A stretch of DNA of 64,000 nucleotides from contig JAKOQB010000057.1 in NCBI GenBank assembly GCA_029778535.1, positions 86,506 to 150,505 of the forward strand. The letters run 5' to 3'. Shown here piece after piece: positions 53,713-61,561 of this stretch. The position numbers were made by a program, and so were the translations under genes. The stretch is from Pseudomonadota bacterium. Its GTDB lineage: Bacteria > Pseudomonadota > Gammaproteobacteria > Burkholderiales > Burkholderiaceae_F. Positions within the stretch are counted from its first letter, which is position 1; every line of letters begins with the position of its first letter. The notes beneath the pieces were generated by a model, which did no database searches, had not been told where the DNA came from, and saw only the letters and a list, made by a program, of their open reading frames with translations.

Positions 53713-54842
53713 ATGCCGAGATGCCATCGCGCGTGGTGTCGACCGCCACGCGGGCGCCGACGGTCCCGCTCGGCGATCGCGCGGCCGGAGCCTGCGCCGC
53801 GTTTGCCGCGCTCGGCGACGCCGTCGCGCTGATCGATCGCCGCATGCGCGTGCTGCGCTGGGCCAGTCCCGCGTGGCTCGCGGCGCATCCGACGCTCACG
53901 GTCGGCACGACGCTCGCCGCGATCGAGCGCGCGCTGCCGGGGCTGGCGGCGGCGCGCTGCGTCGAGGTCGGCGACGGCGCGCCGCAGCGACTGCTGCTCG
54001 GCGAAGCGCAGCAATGGGATGCGCAGATCGCCGTGTTCGACGCCGCCCATGTGCTGCTGCGACTGGCCGATCGGCGCGAGCAGGCGCGCGCGCTGCAGCG
54101 CCAGCTTGACGACCGCGAGCAGCTGCTGTTCACCTCGCGCGTGTACTCCGTCGGCGAGATGGCGACCACGCTGGCGCACGAGCTGAACCAGCCGATCGGC
54201 GCGACCGCCAATCTGCTGCGCGGCCTGCGTACGCGGCTCGCTCGCCGCAGCGGCGTGCTCGGCAGCGAAGAAGCCGCCGCGCTCGAGCGCGCGATCGAGC
54301 AGGTGATGTTCGCCGCGCGCGTGATCGCACGAATCCGCGAGTTCACCCATTCGCACCAGCCGCGCCACGCGCGCGTCGACCTGGCGGCGCTGCTGCGGTC
54401 GAGCGCGTCGCTGCTCGACTGGGACCTGCGCCGCACGGGCGCGCGCCTGTCCCTGGCACTGCCCGACGAGCCGGTGCACGTGCGCGGCGACGCGGTGATG
54501 TTGCAGCAGGTGGTCGCCAACCTGATGCGCAACGCGCTCGACGCGCTGCGCGCCGATCCGCCCGACGATCCGCACCTTGAACTGCGGCTCGCGGTGCGCG
54601 CGAGCGAGGTCGAGGTGCAGGTGCGCGACAACGGTTGCGGACTCGGTGCCGACGCCGAGGCAAGACTCTTCGTGCCGTTCGCGTCGACCAAGCCGAACGG
54701 CATGGGCATCGGGCTTTCGATCTGCCGCTCGTTCGTCGAGCTGCACCAGGGCCGGCTGTGGTTCAGCCGCAATTCCGACCGCGGTGCCACTTTCCACGTC
54801 AGCCTGCCGCTCGCCGCGGCCAGGGCCAAGCCAGGTGTCTGA
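53706..54842 (+). CDS. Soluble sensor histidine kinase in the T3SS locus
   Basis: 378 aa without membrane segments. A PAS-like region (about 28-130) is followed by HisKA with His158 in TTLAHELNQPIGATANLLRG, then HATPase_c with N-box LMRNALDALRADPP, G1 VRDNGCGLG and G2 GMGIGLSICRS. It is a cytosolic sensor kinase of the FixL/ArcB-like class in which an internal signal is sensed. It overlaps the previous gene and ends 4 bp before the regulator gene, so the two form a two-component pair set inside the T3SS operon between sctP and sctQ. Confidence 0.9.
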   Translation: MLNAEMPSRVVSTATRAPTVPLGDRAAGACAAFAALGDAVALIDRRMRVLRWASPAWLAAHPTLTVGTTLAAIERALPGLAAARCVEVGDGAPQRLLLGEAQQWDAQIAVFDAAHVLLRLADRREQARALQRQLDDREQLLFTSRVYSVGEMATTLAHELNQPIGATANLLRGLRTRLARRSGVLGSEEAAALERAIEQVMFAARVIARIREFTHSHQPRHARVDLAALLRSSASLLDWDLRRTGARLSLALPDEPVHVRGDAVMLQQVVANLMRNALDALRADPPDDPHLELRLAVRASEVEVQVRDNGCGLGADAEARLFVPFASTKPNGMGIGLSICRSFVELHQGRLWFSRNSDRGATFHVSLPLAAARAKPGV

Positions 54843-54846
54843 AGCC

Positions 54847-55509
54847 ATGAACAAGCGCACCATCTACATCGTCGACGACAACCCCGAGTTCCTCGAGTCC
54901 ACGCGCTTCTGGTTGAGCGGCGCCGGCTTCGACGTGCAGGCATGGGCCGACCCGCGCGAGGCCATTGAGGCGCTGGCGCGCCGCGACCGCAGCCGGTCCG
55001 CGTGCCTGATGCTCGACGTGCGCATGCCGCAGCTATCGGGGCTCGACGTGCACGACGCGCTGAACGAGCGCGGCGCGCAGTTGCCGGTGATCTACATGAG
55101 CGGCCACGCCGACGTGCCGCTCGCGGTCGAGGCGATGCGCAAGGGCGCGGTGACGATGCTGGAGAAGCCGTTCGACGATGCGACGCTCGAAGCGGCGCTC
55201 GACACCGCGTTTGCCGGCGGCACGGTGCGCGCGACTGCGGCGGCCGCGGCGGCCGACGCTGCGCCGAGCGCCGAAGCCGTCGAGCGCGAACAGGCGCACG
55301 CGCGCTTCGTCGCGCGCGAGGCCAGGCTGACGCCGCGCGAGCGCCAGGTGCTCGGCTATGTGGTCCAGGGCGTCTACAACAAGGTGATCGCCGACAAGAT
55401 CGGCCTGTCGATCAAGACGGTCGAGCTGTACCGCGCGCGCGGCATGGCGAAGATGCAGGCGCGCTCGGTGGCGGAGCTGACGCGGATGATGGTGAGCCAG
55501 CAGGCCTGA
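54847..55509 (+). CDS. FixJ/NarL-family response regulator
   Basis: 220 aa. The receiver domain has IYIVDDNPEFLES and phospho-acceptor Asp57 (LMLDVRMPQLSG), with Lys in LEKPFDD. The C-terminal LuxR/GerE HTH is LTPRERQVLGYVVQGVYNKVIADKIGLSIKTVELYRARG (in two blocks), which binds DNA. A long Ala-rich linker (about 125-150) joins them. Presumably phosphorylated by the adjacent kinase and regulating T3SS genes; palindromes such as the one at 59879 are candidate targets. Confidence 0.9.
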   Translation: MNKRTIYIVDDNPEFLESTRFWLSGAGFDVQAWADPREAIEALARRDRSRSACLMLDVRMPQLSGLDVHDALNERGAQLPVIYMSGHADVPLAVEAMRKGAVTMLEKPFDDATLEAALDTAFAGGTVRATAAAAAADAAPSAEAVEREQAHARFVAREARLTPRERQVLGYVVQGVYNKVIADKIGLSIKTVELYRARGMAKMQARSVAELTRMMVSQQA

Positions 55510-55511
55510 CG

Positions 55512-56393
55512 ATGGAGGGCGACCTGCACATCGATCACGACACGACGCTCGTCGACGTCGACTACGCGCTCGATCCGCCGCCCGCGCGCACATGGTTCGA
55601 GGCGCCGAGCGCGTTCGGCCCGCTGCGGCTGTCGCTCGCCGGCGCGCCGCGCCATGCGGCCGATGCGGCGATCGCGCTGGCGCGCTGCGAGCCGCTGCTC
55701 GATTCCCTCGACGCGTGGGTCGGCGAAGCGCTCGGCTGGCGCTGGATCGACGAGCCGGAGCCCACGCCCGCAACCCATGCCTGCGCGTGCTGGAGTCCCG
55801 ACGGCGCGGCAACCGACGCCGACGACCCCGCGTTCCGGCTCGAGCTGCCGCGCGCCGCGCTGCGGGCTCTGCCCGCGCCCGCCGACGCGCTGGCGGCGCA
55901 ACTGCATTGGCTGCCGGTCGCGGTCGTGCTGGCCGTGGCGCAGCTGCGCGTCGACGCCGACGAACTCGCGTTGCTCGAACCCGGCGGCGCTGTCGTGCTG
56001 CCCGATTCGCTGCAGCCGGCGTGGCACGGCCTCGCGCGCGCGCTCGACGAGCCGGCCAACCCGGGGTGCGGCGTTCCGGTCGCGCTGGCTTGTCCGGATC
56101 ACGCGCGGCGACTGAAGGCCGGCCCGGCGAACGGCGCGCCGGCCGACGGCGATTCGATCCGGTGCGAGGTGCGCGTCGCGCCGCGCCATCCCGTCCCCGG
56201 CGACCGCCTTGCCGGCTGGTTCGAGGGTGACCTCGGCGAGATCGGCCCGCGCGCCAGCCTGTGGCGTTGCGCGACCGCGCGCGAACCCGCGCGACCGCTC
56301 GCGGGCGGCCGGCTGATGCCGTGGGGCGACGGCTGGGCGCTCGCGCTCGAGACGCTGTGCGAGCACGCGCCGATGGTCGCCGCGGGGACGTGA
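55512..56393 (+). CDS. sctQ: SctQ-like T3SS C-ring protein
   Basis: 293 aa from ATG 55512. One SpoA-type segment is visible around 130-175 (LPVAVVLAVAQLRVDADELA then LLEPGGAVVLPDSLQPAW). The C-terminal region that should hold the second SpoA domain is only vaguely recognisable, ending in GGRLMPWGDGWALALETL. The N-terminal 130 residues fit the SctQ amino-terminal domain. SctQ forms the cytosolic pods of the sorting platform with SctK and SctL. Position immediately before sctR supports the call; the poorly conserved C-terminus is unusual. Confidence 0.65.
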   Translation: MEGDLHIDHDTTLVDVDYALDPPPARTWFEAPSAFGPLRLSLAGAPRHAADAAIALARCEPLLDSLDAWVGEALGWRWIDEPEPTPATHACACWSPDGAATDADDPAFRLELPRAALRALPAPADALAAQLHWLPVAVVLAVAQLRVDADELALLEPGGAVVLPDSLQPAWHGLARALDEPANPGCGVPVALACPDHARRLKAGPANGAPADGDSIRCEVRVAPRHPVPGDRLAGWFEGDLGEIGPRASLWRCATAREPARPLAGGRLMPWGDGWALALETLCEHAPMVAAGT

Positions 56394-56400
56394 ATCGCTC

Positions 56401-56426
56401 GTCGCCCCGGCCTCCGCCGGGGCGAC
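56401..56426 (+). repeat. Strong hairpin between sctQ and sctR
   Basis: Perfect 11-bp stem GTCGCCCCGGC / GCCGGGGCGAC with loop CTCC and no T-tract. It resembles dispersed GC-rich palindromes and may act as an mRNA stabiliser or processing site between sctQ and sctR. Confidence 0.55.
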
Positions 56427-56441
56427 CGCCGCGCATTCCGC

Positions 56442-56471
56442 TTGAACCCGTGGCGCGCGAATCGACACTCA
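56442..56471 (+). promoter_or_regulatory. ECF-like promoter (imperfect) before sctR
   Basis: TTGAACC (56442-56448), 16-bp spacer, ACACTCA (56465-56471); one mismatch against NAACNCA. The predicted start of transcription falls on or beside the sctR ATG at 56478, which would give a leaderless mRNA. Confidence 0.4.
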
Positions 56472-56477
56472 TCGCGC

Positions 56478-57131
56478 ATGGACCTGACCCAATTCACGCC
56501 CTCCTCGGCGCTCCTCACGATCATCGTGCTGGCGCTGGCCCCGTTCGTCGCCGTGATGGTGACGTCGTTCACCAAGCTCGTCGTCGTGCTGAGCCTGCTG
56601 CGCAACGCGCTCGGGCTGCAGCAGGTGCCGCCCAACGTCGTTCTCAACGGGCTGGCGCTGGTGCTGTCTATCTACGTGATGTACCCGGTCGGCGCCGACA
56701 TGGCCGCTAGGCTGCAGGGTGTGGACAACATCGGCGGCAGCACGGCGAGCATGCTGAAGGCGGCCGATACCGCCAAGGAGCCGCTGCGCGAGTTTCTGCT
56801 CAAGCATAGCCGCCCGGTCGAGCGCGCGTTCTTTCTCAGGACCGCGCAGAAGACGCTCGCGCCTGCGCAGGCCGCCAAGCTCACCGAGCGCGACTTCCTC
56901 GTCGTCGTGCCGGCGTTCACGGTCAGCGAGTTGTCGGTCGCGTTCGAAATCGGCTTCGTGATCTTCCTGCCGTTCCTGGTGATCGACCTGGTGATCTCGA
57001 ACATCCTGATGGCGATGGGCATGATGATGCTGTCGCCGACGACGGTGTCGATGCCGTTCAAGCTGCTGCTGTTCGTGCTGATCGACGGCTGGGTCAAGCT
57101 CACGCACGGGCTGATCCTGACGTACGTGTGA
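56478..57131 (+). CDS. sctR: T3SS export apparatus protein SctR
   Basis: 217 aa. The FliP/SctR signature blocks are PFVAVMVTSFTKLVVVLSLLRNALGLQQVPPNVVLNGLAL (residues 22-61, several adjacent blocks), FLVVVPAFTVSELSVAFEIGF and MGMMMLSPTTVSMPFKLLLF. Four membrane-associated helices form the core of the export gate with SctS and SctT. The start at 56478 gives the usual short N-terminus. The product is the most conserved component besides SctN and SctV. Confidence 0.95.
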   Translation: MDLTQFTPSSALLTIIVLALAPFVAVMVTSFTKLVVVLSLLRNALGLQQVPPNVVLNGLALVLSIYVMYPVGADMAARLQGVDNIGGSTASMLKAADTAKEPLREFLLKHSRPVERAFFLRTAQKTLAPAQAAKLTERDFLVVVPAFTVSELSVAFEIGFVIFLPFLVIDLVISNILMAMGMMMLSPTTVSMPFKLLLFVLIDGWVKLTHGLILTYV

Positions 57132-57135
57132 GCGG

Positions 57136-57411
57136 ATGATCAATTCCGACATCATCGCGCTCACGCAGCAGGCGCTGTGGTACGTGCTGCTGCTGTCGGC
57201 GCCGCCGATCGTCGTCGCGGCCGTGGTCGGCCTGCTGATCGCGTTCGTGCAGGCAGCCACGCAGCTGCAGGAGCAGACGCTGCAGTACGTGGCCAAGTTC
57301 TTCGCGATCGTGATCACGATCTTCATCACCGCGTCGCTGCTCGGCGGCGGGCTGTACCAGTTCGGCGACCGCGTGTTCACCGATTTCGCCGGGCTGGTGC
57401 GACAGCGGTAA
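57136..57411 (+). CDS. sctS: T3SS export apparatus protein SctS
   Basis: 91 aa, the standard size. Two membrane hairpins, with APPIVVAAVVGLLIAFVQAATQLQEQTLQ (two blocks), the FliQ/SctS signature, and FFAIVITIFITASLLGGGLY. It forms part of the helical SctRST export gate. Starts 4 bp after sctR. Confidence 0.95.
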   Translation: MINSDIIALTQQALWYVLLLSAPPIVVAAVVGLLIAFVQAATQLQEQTLQYVAKFFAIVITIFITASLLGGGLYQFGDRVFTDFAGLVRQR

Positions 57412-57421
57412 CGCCTCGCGC

Positions 57422-58222
57422 ATGGACGCGTTCGCCGGCATCGGCAACCTGAGCGACATCGCACTGCTGCTCGGCCTGTCGGTCACGCGCGTCGCGGTCG
57501 CATTCCTGCTGGTGCCGCTGTTCACCGCCGAGCTGATTCCGGCGCTGGTGCGCAACGCGATGTTCCTCGCGATCGCACTGCTGAGCCTGCTGCTGCAGCC
57601 CACCGTCGCGCCGTTGCCGTTCAGCGGCTGGCAGCTGATCGGCGTGTTCGCCAAGGAGGCGTTCATCGGCGGCACGATCGGACTCTTCTTCGCCGGCGTG
57701 ATGTGGGCGTTCGAGGCGGCCGGACAGGTGATCGACAGCAAGGTCGGCACCACGCAGGCGCAGATCCACGATCCGATGTCGGGACAGCAGACCTCGCTGA
57801 ACGCCGCGTTCTTCGGCCGCCTCGCGAGCCTGGTCTTCATGGCCGGCGGCGGCTTCATGCTGATGATCGGCACGCTGCTGGAGAGCTACGCGCTGTGGCC
57901 GGTGCGTGCGCCGTGGCCGGGCCTGGCCGCCGGCGGCGCGCAACTGTTCGAGAGCGAGTTCGGCCGCATCATGGGGCTGACGCTGCTGGTCGCCGCGCCC
58001 GCGCTGGTGCTGTTGTATGTGGTCGAGGGCGTGCTCGGGCTGATCAACCGCTTCGCGCAGCAACTGAACGTCTTCTCCCTGTCGCAGTCGCTGAAGGCGA
58101 TCACCGCGACCTGGATCATCCTGGTCCAGCTCGTGTCGCTGCTGCAGTTGTTGCAGGACGACCTGCTGTCGCGCGGCACCATCGCGATCGGCGCCTTGCG
58201 AGCGTTGTTCGGAGGAAGCTGA
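57422..58222 (+). CDS. sctT: T3SS export apparatus protein SctT
   Basis: 266 aa with about eight membrane segments. FliR/SctT features are LFTAELIPALVRNAMFLAIA, KEAFIGGTIGLFFAGVMWAF and VIDSKVGTTQAQIHDPMSGQ. It completes the SctR5S4T1 gate. Starts 10 bp after sctS and ends 1 bp before the sctU GTG start. Confidence 0.94.
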   Translation: MDAFAGIGNLSDIALLLGLSVTRVAVAFLLVPLFTAELIPALVRNAMFLAIALLSLLLQPTVAPLPFSGWQLIGVFAKEAFIGGTIGLFFAGVMWAFEAAGQVIDSKVGTTQAQIHDPMSGQQTSLNAAFFGRLASLVFMAGGGFMLMIGTLLESYALWPVRAPWPGLAAGGAQLFESEFGRIMGLTLLVAAPALVLLYVVEGVLGLINRFAQQLNVFSLSQSLKAITATWIILVQLVSLLQLLQDDLLSRGTIAIGALRALFGGS

Positions 58223-58223
58223 A

Positions 58224-59405
58224 GTGGCCGACAAGAACGACGGCGGCGACAAGACCGAAAAGCCGACCCAGAAGCGGCTGCAGGACGCGCGCAAGAAGGG
58301 CGACGTTTCCAAGAGCCGCGAGGTGACCAGCACGGTGACTCTGGCGGCGTGGCTCGCGCTCGCCGCGTTCGCCGCCGGCTATGCGGCCACGCGCCTGTCC
58401 GCGCTGTTCGATTCGCTTTTCACCACCATCGCGCAGGGGTGGCTCATGACCGGCTTCGCCGGCGCCGCGCGTTCCATCGGCGGCCAGGCGTTCGAACTCG
58501 CGCTGCTGCTGGTGGCGATGCTGCTGGCGCCCGTCGCCGCGGTGGGGCTGCTGACCGACTTCCTGCAGGCCGGGCCGGTGCTGACGTTCGAGAAGCTGAA
58601 GCCGAAGATGGATCACATGAATCCAGTCGAGGGCGTGAAGCGCATGTTCTCCCTCGACAACCTGATCGAGGTGCTGAAGGCGGTGGCCAAGACCGCGCTG
58701 CTGTTCCTGGTCGGCTGGCTGGTGGTGAAGTCGGCGCTGCCGCAGATCGTGGGGCTGGCGCGCTCGCCGACGCTGCCGCCGACAGCGATCGGCGCGCTGC
58801 TGTGGGATCTGACGCTGAAGCTGGTCGCGTGGACGCTCGCGCTCTTCGCGCTGGTGTCGCTGCTCGACGCCGTCTACCAGCGCTGGTCGTTCACCAAGAA
58901 GATGCGCATGAGCCTGCGCGACATCAAGCAGGAGATGAAGGAAAGCGAAGGCGATCCGTACATCAAGGCGCAGCGCCGCCAGATGCACCAGGAGTGGTCG
59001 CAGCGCAATTCCGCGCAGGCGGCGCGCAACGCGAGCGCGGTGATCGTCAACCCGACCCACATCGCGATCGCGATCGAATACGAGCGCGAAACGACGCCGG
59101 TGCCGACGATCACCGCCAAGGGCGAGGACCACGTCGCGCGCGCGATGCGCGAAGCCGCCGAGGAAGCCGGCGTGCCGATCGTGCGCAACGTGCCGCTGGC
59201 GCGCGATCTGCTCGCGCGCGGCGAGGTCGGCGAGGTGATCCCCGCGGATCTGTTCGACATCATCGCCGAGGTGATCCTGTGGGCGCGCGAAGTGCGCGAA
59301 TATGTCGACGCGCAGCGCCGCCGCGAACACGATCCGCTGACGGAGCTGCCGCCCCGGCGCTTCGATCCGCCGGGCGAGGATCTGACCCGTTATCCGGAGG
59401 AGTGA
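58224..59405 (+). CDS. sctU: T3SS autoproteolytic switch protein SctU
   Basis: 393 aa with a GTG start and GGAGG just upstream. N-terminus DKTEKPTQKRLQDARKKGDV is diagnostic of FlhB/SctU. Four membrane segments at about 30-215 precede the cytosolic domain with the self-cleavage motif NPTH at residues 276-279 in AVIVNPTHIAIAIEY. Cleavage there licenses the change from early to late substrates. The C-terminal tail is Pro/Arg-rich. A FliO-like gene follows 78 bp later. Confidence 0.95.
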   Translation: MADKNDGGDKTEKPTQKRLQDARKKGDVSKSREVTSTVTLAAWLALAAFAAGYAATRLSALFDSLFTTIAQGWLMTGFAGAARSIGGQAFELALLLVAMLLAPVAAVGLLTDFLQAGPVLTFEKLKPKMDHMNPVEGVKRMFSLDNLIEVLKAVAKTALLFLVGWLVVKSALPQIVGLARSPTLPPTAIGALLWDLTLKLVAWTLALFALVSLLDAVYQRWSFTKKMRMSLRDIKQEMKESEGDPYIKAQRRQMHQEWSQRNSAQAARNASAVIVNPTHIAIAIEYERETTPVPTITAKGEDHVARAMREAAEEAGVPIVRNVPLARDLLARGEVGEVIPADLFDIIAEVILWAREVREYVDAQRRREHDPLTELPPRRFDPPGEDLTRYPEE

Positions 59406-59483
59406 TGCCCCCACGTTCTGTTCGTTCGCTGCCCGCCGGTGAGGCTGCAGCCTCCTTCAGGCGCCTCCGCGGAGGATGACGCC

Positions 59484-59807
59484 ATGGAATCGTTCGCACT
59501 GAGCTTCGCCAGCATGCTGCTGGCATTGGCCGTCGTCATCGGTCTCGCGTGGGTCGTGTTGCGCGTGCTGCGCGATCGCATGCAGCCGCGCGCGGCGAGC
59601 GGTGCCGCCGGCGACGATGCGTTGCGCTTCGTGCGCGCGCTGCCGGTCGGCGCCAAGGAGCGCGTGGTGCTGGTCGAGCATCGCGGCGAGCGCTGGATGC
59701 TCGGCGTCACCGCCGGCGGCATCAGCACGATCGCGCACTGGCCGCAGAGCGCGGCCTCGTCCGACGCGCAAGGCGCGGCGCGCAGCGTCGAGCCGCCGCG
59801 CTCGTAA
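59484..59807 (+). CDS. FliO-like protein in the injectisome locus
   Basis: 107 aa with GGAGGA 8 bp before the ATG. One N-terminal membrane segment (ASMLLALAVVIGLAWVVLRV), then LRFVRALPVGAKERVVLVEH and RGERWMLGVTAGGISTIAHW, which is the FliO/MopB pattern. FliO is a scaffold for FliP assembly in flagella and is usually lacking in virulence-type T3SS, where SctRST assemble without it. A FliO-like gene placed after sctU is therefore unexpected. The Pro/Ser-rich end is variable. Confidence 0.75.
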   Translation: MESFALSFASMLLALAVVIGLAWVVLRVLRDRMQPRAASGAAGDDALRFVRALPVGAKERVVLVEHRGERWMLGVTAGGISTIAHWPQSAASSDAQGAARSVEPPRS

Positions 59808-60111
59808 TCACGTCCGCTTCACCGCGCCGCGCCTTCGGATGGACGCGCGGCGCTTTGTCGCGTCCGTGTTTCGCGCGGACTAGGGCCGACCCTAGTCGGG
59901 AGCGCGCCTAGCTGCCGAACGTTCCGACTAACCGAAATCGCGCGCGCCGCATCTAATGCGCACATCGCAAACGCATTGCGATGAGAAATCCGGAAGTACC
60001 CGGCAGCAAGGATCCGCGGGCGTACGGCATGACCGGCAACTGCGGGATGAAGTTCAACCCGGAGCACGCGCAACGACAGTCGCAAAGCTCCACCGACACA
60101 GGAGTGAAGTC
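59808..60111. other. 304-bp gap before the needle-like paralogue gene
   Basis: No gene or ECF-motif match. It contains a 7-bp inverted repeat ACTAGGG-CCGA-CCCTAGT (59879-59896) that may be an operator. An AGGAG site at 60100-60104 serves the gene at 60112. Confidence 0.4.
59879..59896. promoter_or_regulatory. Inverted repeat ACTAGGG-N4-CCCTAGT
   Basis: Perfect 7-bp arms with spacer CCGA in the region upstream of the 225-aa gene. NarL/FixJ-type regulators, like the one encoded at 54847, bind such spaced palindromes. Its role is inferred from position only. Confidence 0.4.
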
Positions 60112-60789
60112 ATGTCCATCTTTTCCGATATCGGCAACGCCGTCAGCAGCGTCGTCAACTCGGTCGCCAACCTTGCATCTTCGGCGGCGGACCTTGCAGT
60201 CGCCGTTGCGCCGCTCGCGTTTCCCCAGCTTGCGATCGCCCAGGCGGCCGGCGGTCTGCTTGGTCAGGCCCTCGGGGGCGTGATCAACGAGGTCGCGCAG
60301 CAGCTCACCAAGGACAGCGGCATGCCGAGCTTCGTCAAGGATCTGATCGGCGACGTCGTCGGCAAGTTCCTGAGCTGCCAGCCGCCGGTGAATAACGATT
60401 GCGGGCACGCGGTCAACGAGCGCTTTGGCCGCGAGATCCAGGACTTTGCGCAGGATTTCGGCAAGTCGGTTATCGACCTCGCGCGGTCGATCATGGACCT
60501 CGGCGGGCCCGACGAGTGCAAGGGCGGCAAGAAGAGCGGCTCGAGCTGGCTGGTCGCGATCGCCAAGGCGATGGGCGAGGCGGCCGGCAAGCACGCGGAG
60601 AAGCTGGTCAGCCTGAGCCAGCAGATCGAGCAGGCCTCCGGCTCCGACGGCGACGCCGCGAAGAAGGTGACCGGGCTGCAGGCGGAGTTCCAGGCCGAAA
60701 GCCAGATGTTCAGCATGCTGCAGAGCGCATTCTCGAACGCGATCAAGTCGATCGGCGAGGGCATGTCGCAGATGGCGCGCAAGGGCTGA
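60112..60789 (+). CDS. 225-aa protein with SctF-like C-terminal domain (candidate filament/translocator)
   Basis: 225 aa, AGGAG upstream, no cleavable signal peptide. The first 75 residues are hydrophobic and Ala/Val/Leu-rich (LASSAADLAVAVAPLAFPQL, AAGGLLGQALGGVINEV), like the membrane-inserting helices of translocators. Residues 100-130 carry two spaced cysteines. From about 143 the sequence parallels the needle protein at 46509: SGSSWLVAIAKAMGEAAGKH against SGSSSFFEAMARAWGEALDK, and AIKSIGEGMSQMARK against AISAVGQGLETMARK at the end. This combination resembles EspA-type filament or tip proteins that extend the needle. A GC-rich hairpin with TTCTTCC follows. Confidence 0.65.
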   Translation: MSIFSDIGNAVSSVVNSVANLASSAADLAVAVAPLAFPQLAIAQAAGGLLGQALGGVINEVAQQLTKDSGMPSFVKDLIGDVVGKFLSCQPPVNNDCGHAVNERFGREIQDFAQDFGKSVIDLARSIMDLGGPDECKGGKKSGSSWLVAIAKAMGEAAGKHAEKLVSLSQQIEQASGSDGDAAKKVTGLQAEFQAESQMFSMLQSAFSNAIKSIGEGMSQMARKG

Positions 60790-60816
60790 TCGCGAGCGTC
60801 GTTCGCGGAGCCATCC

Positions 60817-60849
60817 GCGGGGCTGCCCCGACGTTCGGTGCAGCCCCGC
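60817..60849 (+). terminator. Hairpin after the 225-aa gene
   Basis: Perfect 10-bp stem GCGGGGCTGC / GCAGCCCCGC with a 13-nt loop that can pair further, followed by TTCTTCCC. A partial terminator or attenuator here would let the secreted-protein gene be expressed more than the genes after it. Confidence 0.5.
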
Positions 60850-60892
60850 TTCTTCCCGGGAACCGCCCGACCACCGCGCGAAGGAGAGCGAA

Positions 60893-61255
60893 ATGCTGCT
60901 GCCTTACGACACGACGATGAATCTGTTCCTGACGGCCGTGCCGATCTACGAGTGGGAACCCGAGCCGCAGGCGTCGACCACCGGCGAGACGGGTGCCGCA
61001 GTGCCATCCTGCGATGACACGGTGGAGGCGGGCAATGCGCTGCCGCCGCCGCTGCGCCTCGTGTTCAAGGGCGTGCGCTGGGTCGCAGTGCCGGTCTGGG
61101 GCATGCGCGAGAACCCGGCGTGGGATCAGGTGGCGCAGGACCGCCGCGACGAGGACGAGCGGCACAACCTCGAGCGCACGCGCCGCGGTCAGCACGTTCC
61201 GGCCGCAACCGATTCGACGGGGCCGAATCCGCCCGCGGCCGGCGACACCGACTAG
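60893..61255 (+). CDS. 120-aa acidic unknown protein in the T3SS tail
   Basis: AAGGAGAG precedes the ATG. No signal peptide. The sequence is acidic at both ends (YEWEPEPQAS; RRDEDERHNLE) around a hydrophobic middle LPPPLRLVFKGVRWVAVPVW and contains one GMRENPAWDQV block. Small acidic proteins next to T3SS substrates are often class I or II chaperones, but no chaperone family was recognised. Function unknown. Confidence 0.55.
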   Translation: MLLPYDTTMNLFLTAVPIYEWEPEPQASTTGETGAAVPSCDDTVEAGNALPPPLRLVFKGVRWVAVPVWGMRENPAWDQVAQDRRDEDERHNLERTRRGQHVPAATDSTGPNPPAAGDTD

Positions 61256-61333
61256 GAGCGACCTGAGCTGGGAGCGGCCGCAATTTCCAGCGGCGCCCTG
61301 GATCGCTAATCTCGGACGAAACGGGAATCGAAC

Positions 61334-61561
61334 ATGATCCGCGCGTCGGACCTCACCACTGCCGAACTGCAGCGACTGACCACGACGGTGCCGGTCTGGC
61401 GCACCGAAAGCCGCACGCTGTCGTCGTGGTTCGATGACGGCGGCATGGCCGTGCTCAGCATCGCGGGCGACATCAACTTCGCCGCGCGCGGCCTGAGCGT
61501 GGAGGAGCACACCACGCGCGTGCTCGAGCATCTGCTCGCCGAGCGCGACGCGCCGGCGTGA
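61334..61561 (+). CDS. 75-aa unknown protein in the T3SS tail
   Basis: 75 aa, no signal peptide. Starts MIRASDLTTAELQRLTT and has a central SSWFDDGGMAVLSIAGDINF, with an amphipathic helix to the end. It overlaps the next gene's GTG start (GTGA), suggesting coupled translation. Composition and length resemble small secretion chaperones, but the assignment is not supported by a motif. Confidence 0.5.
   Translation: MIRASDLTTAELQRLTTTVPVWRTESRTLSSWFDDGGMAVLSIAGDINFAARGLSVEEHTTRVLEHLLAERDAPA

Noticed and set aside
52815..54863. A 682-codon minus-strand frame opposite the kinase region
   Set aside because: Shadow frame; the plus strand shows intact histidine kinase motifs.
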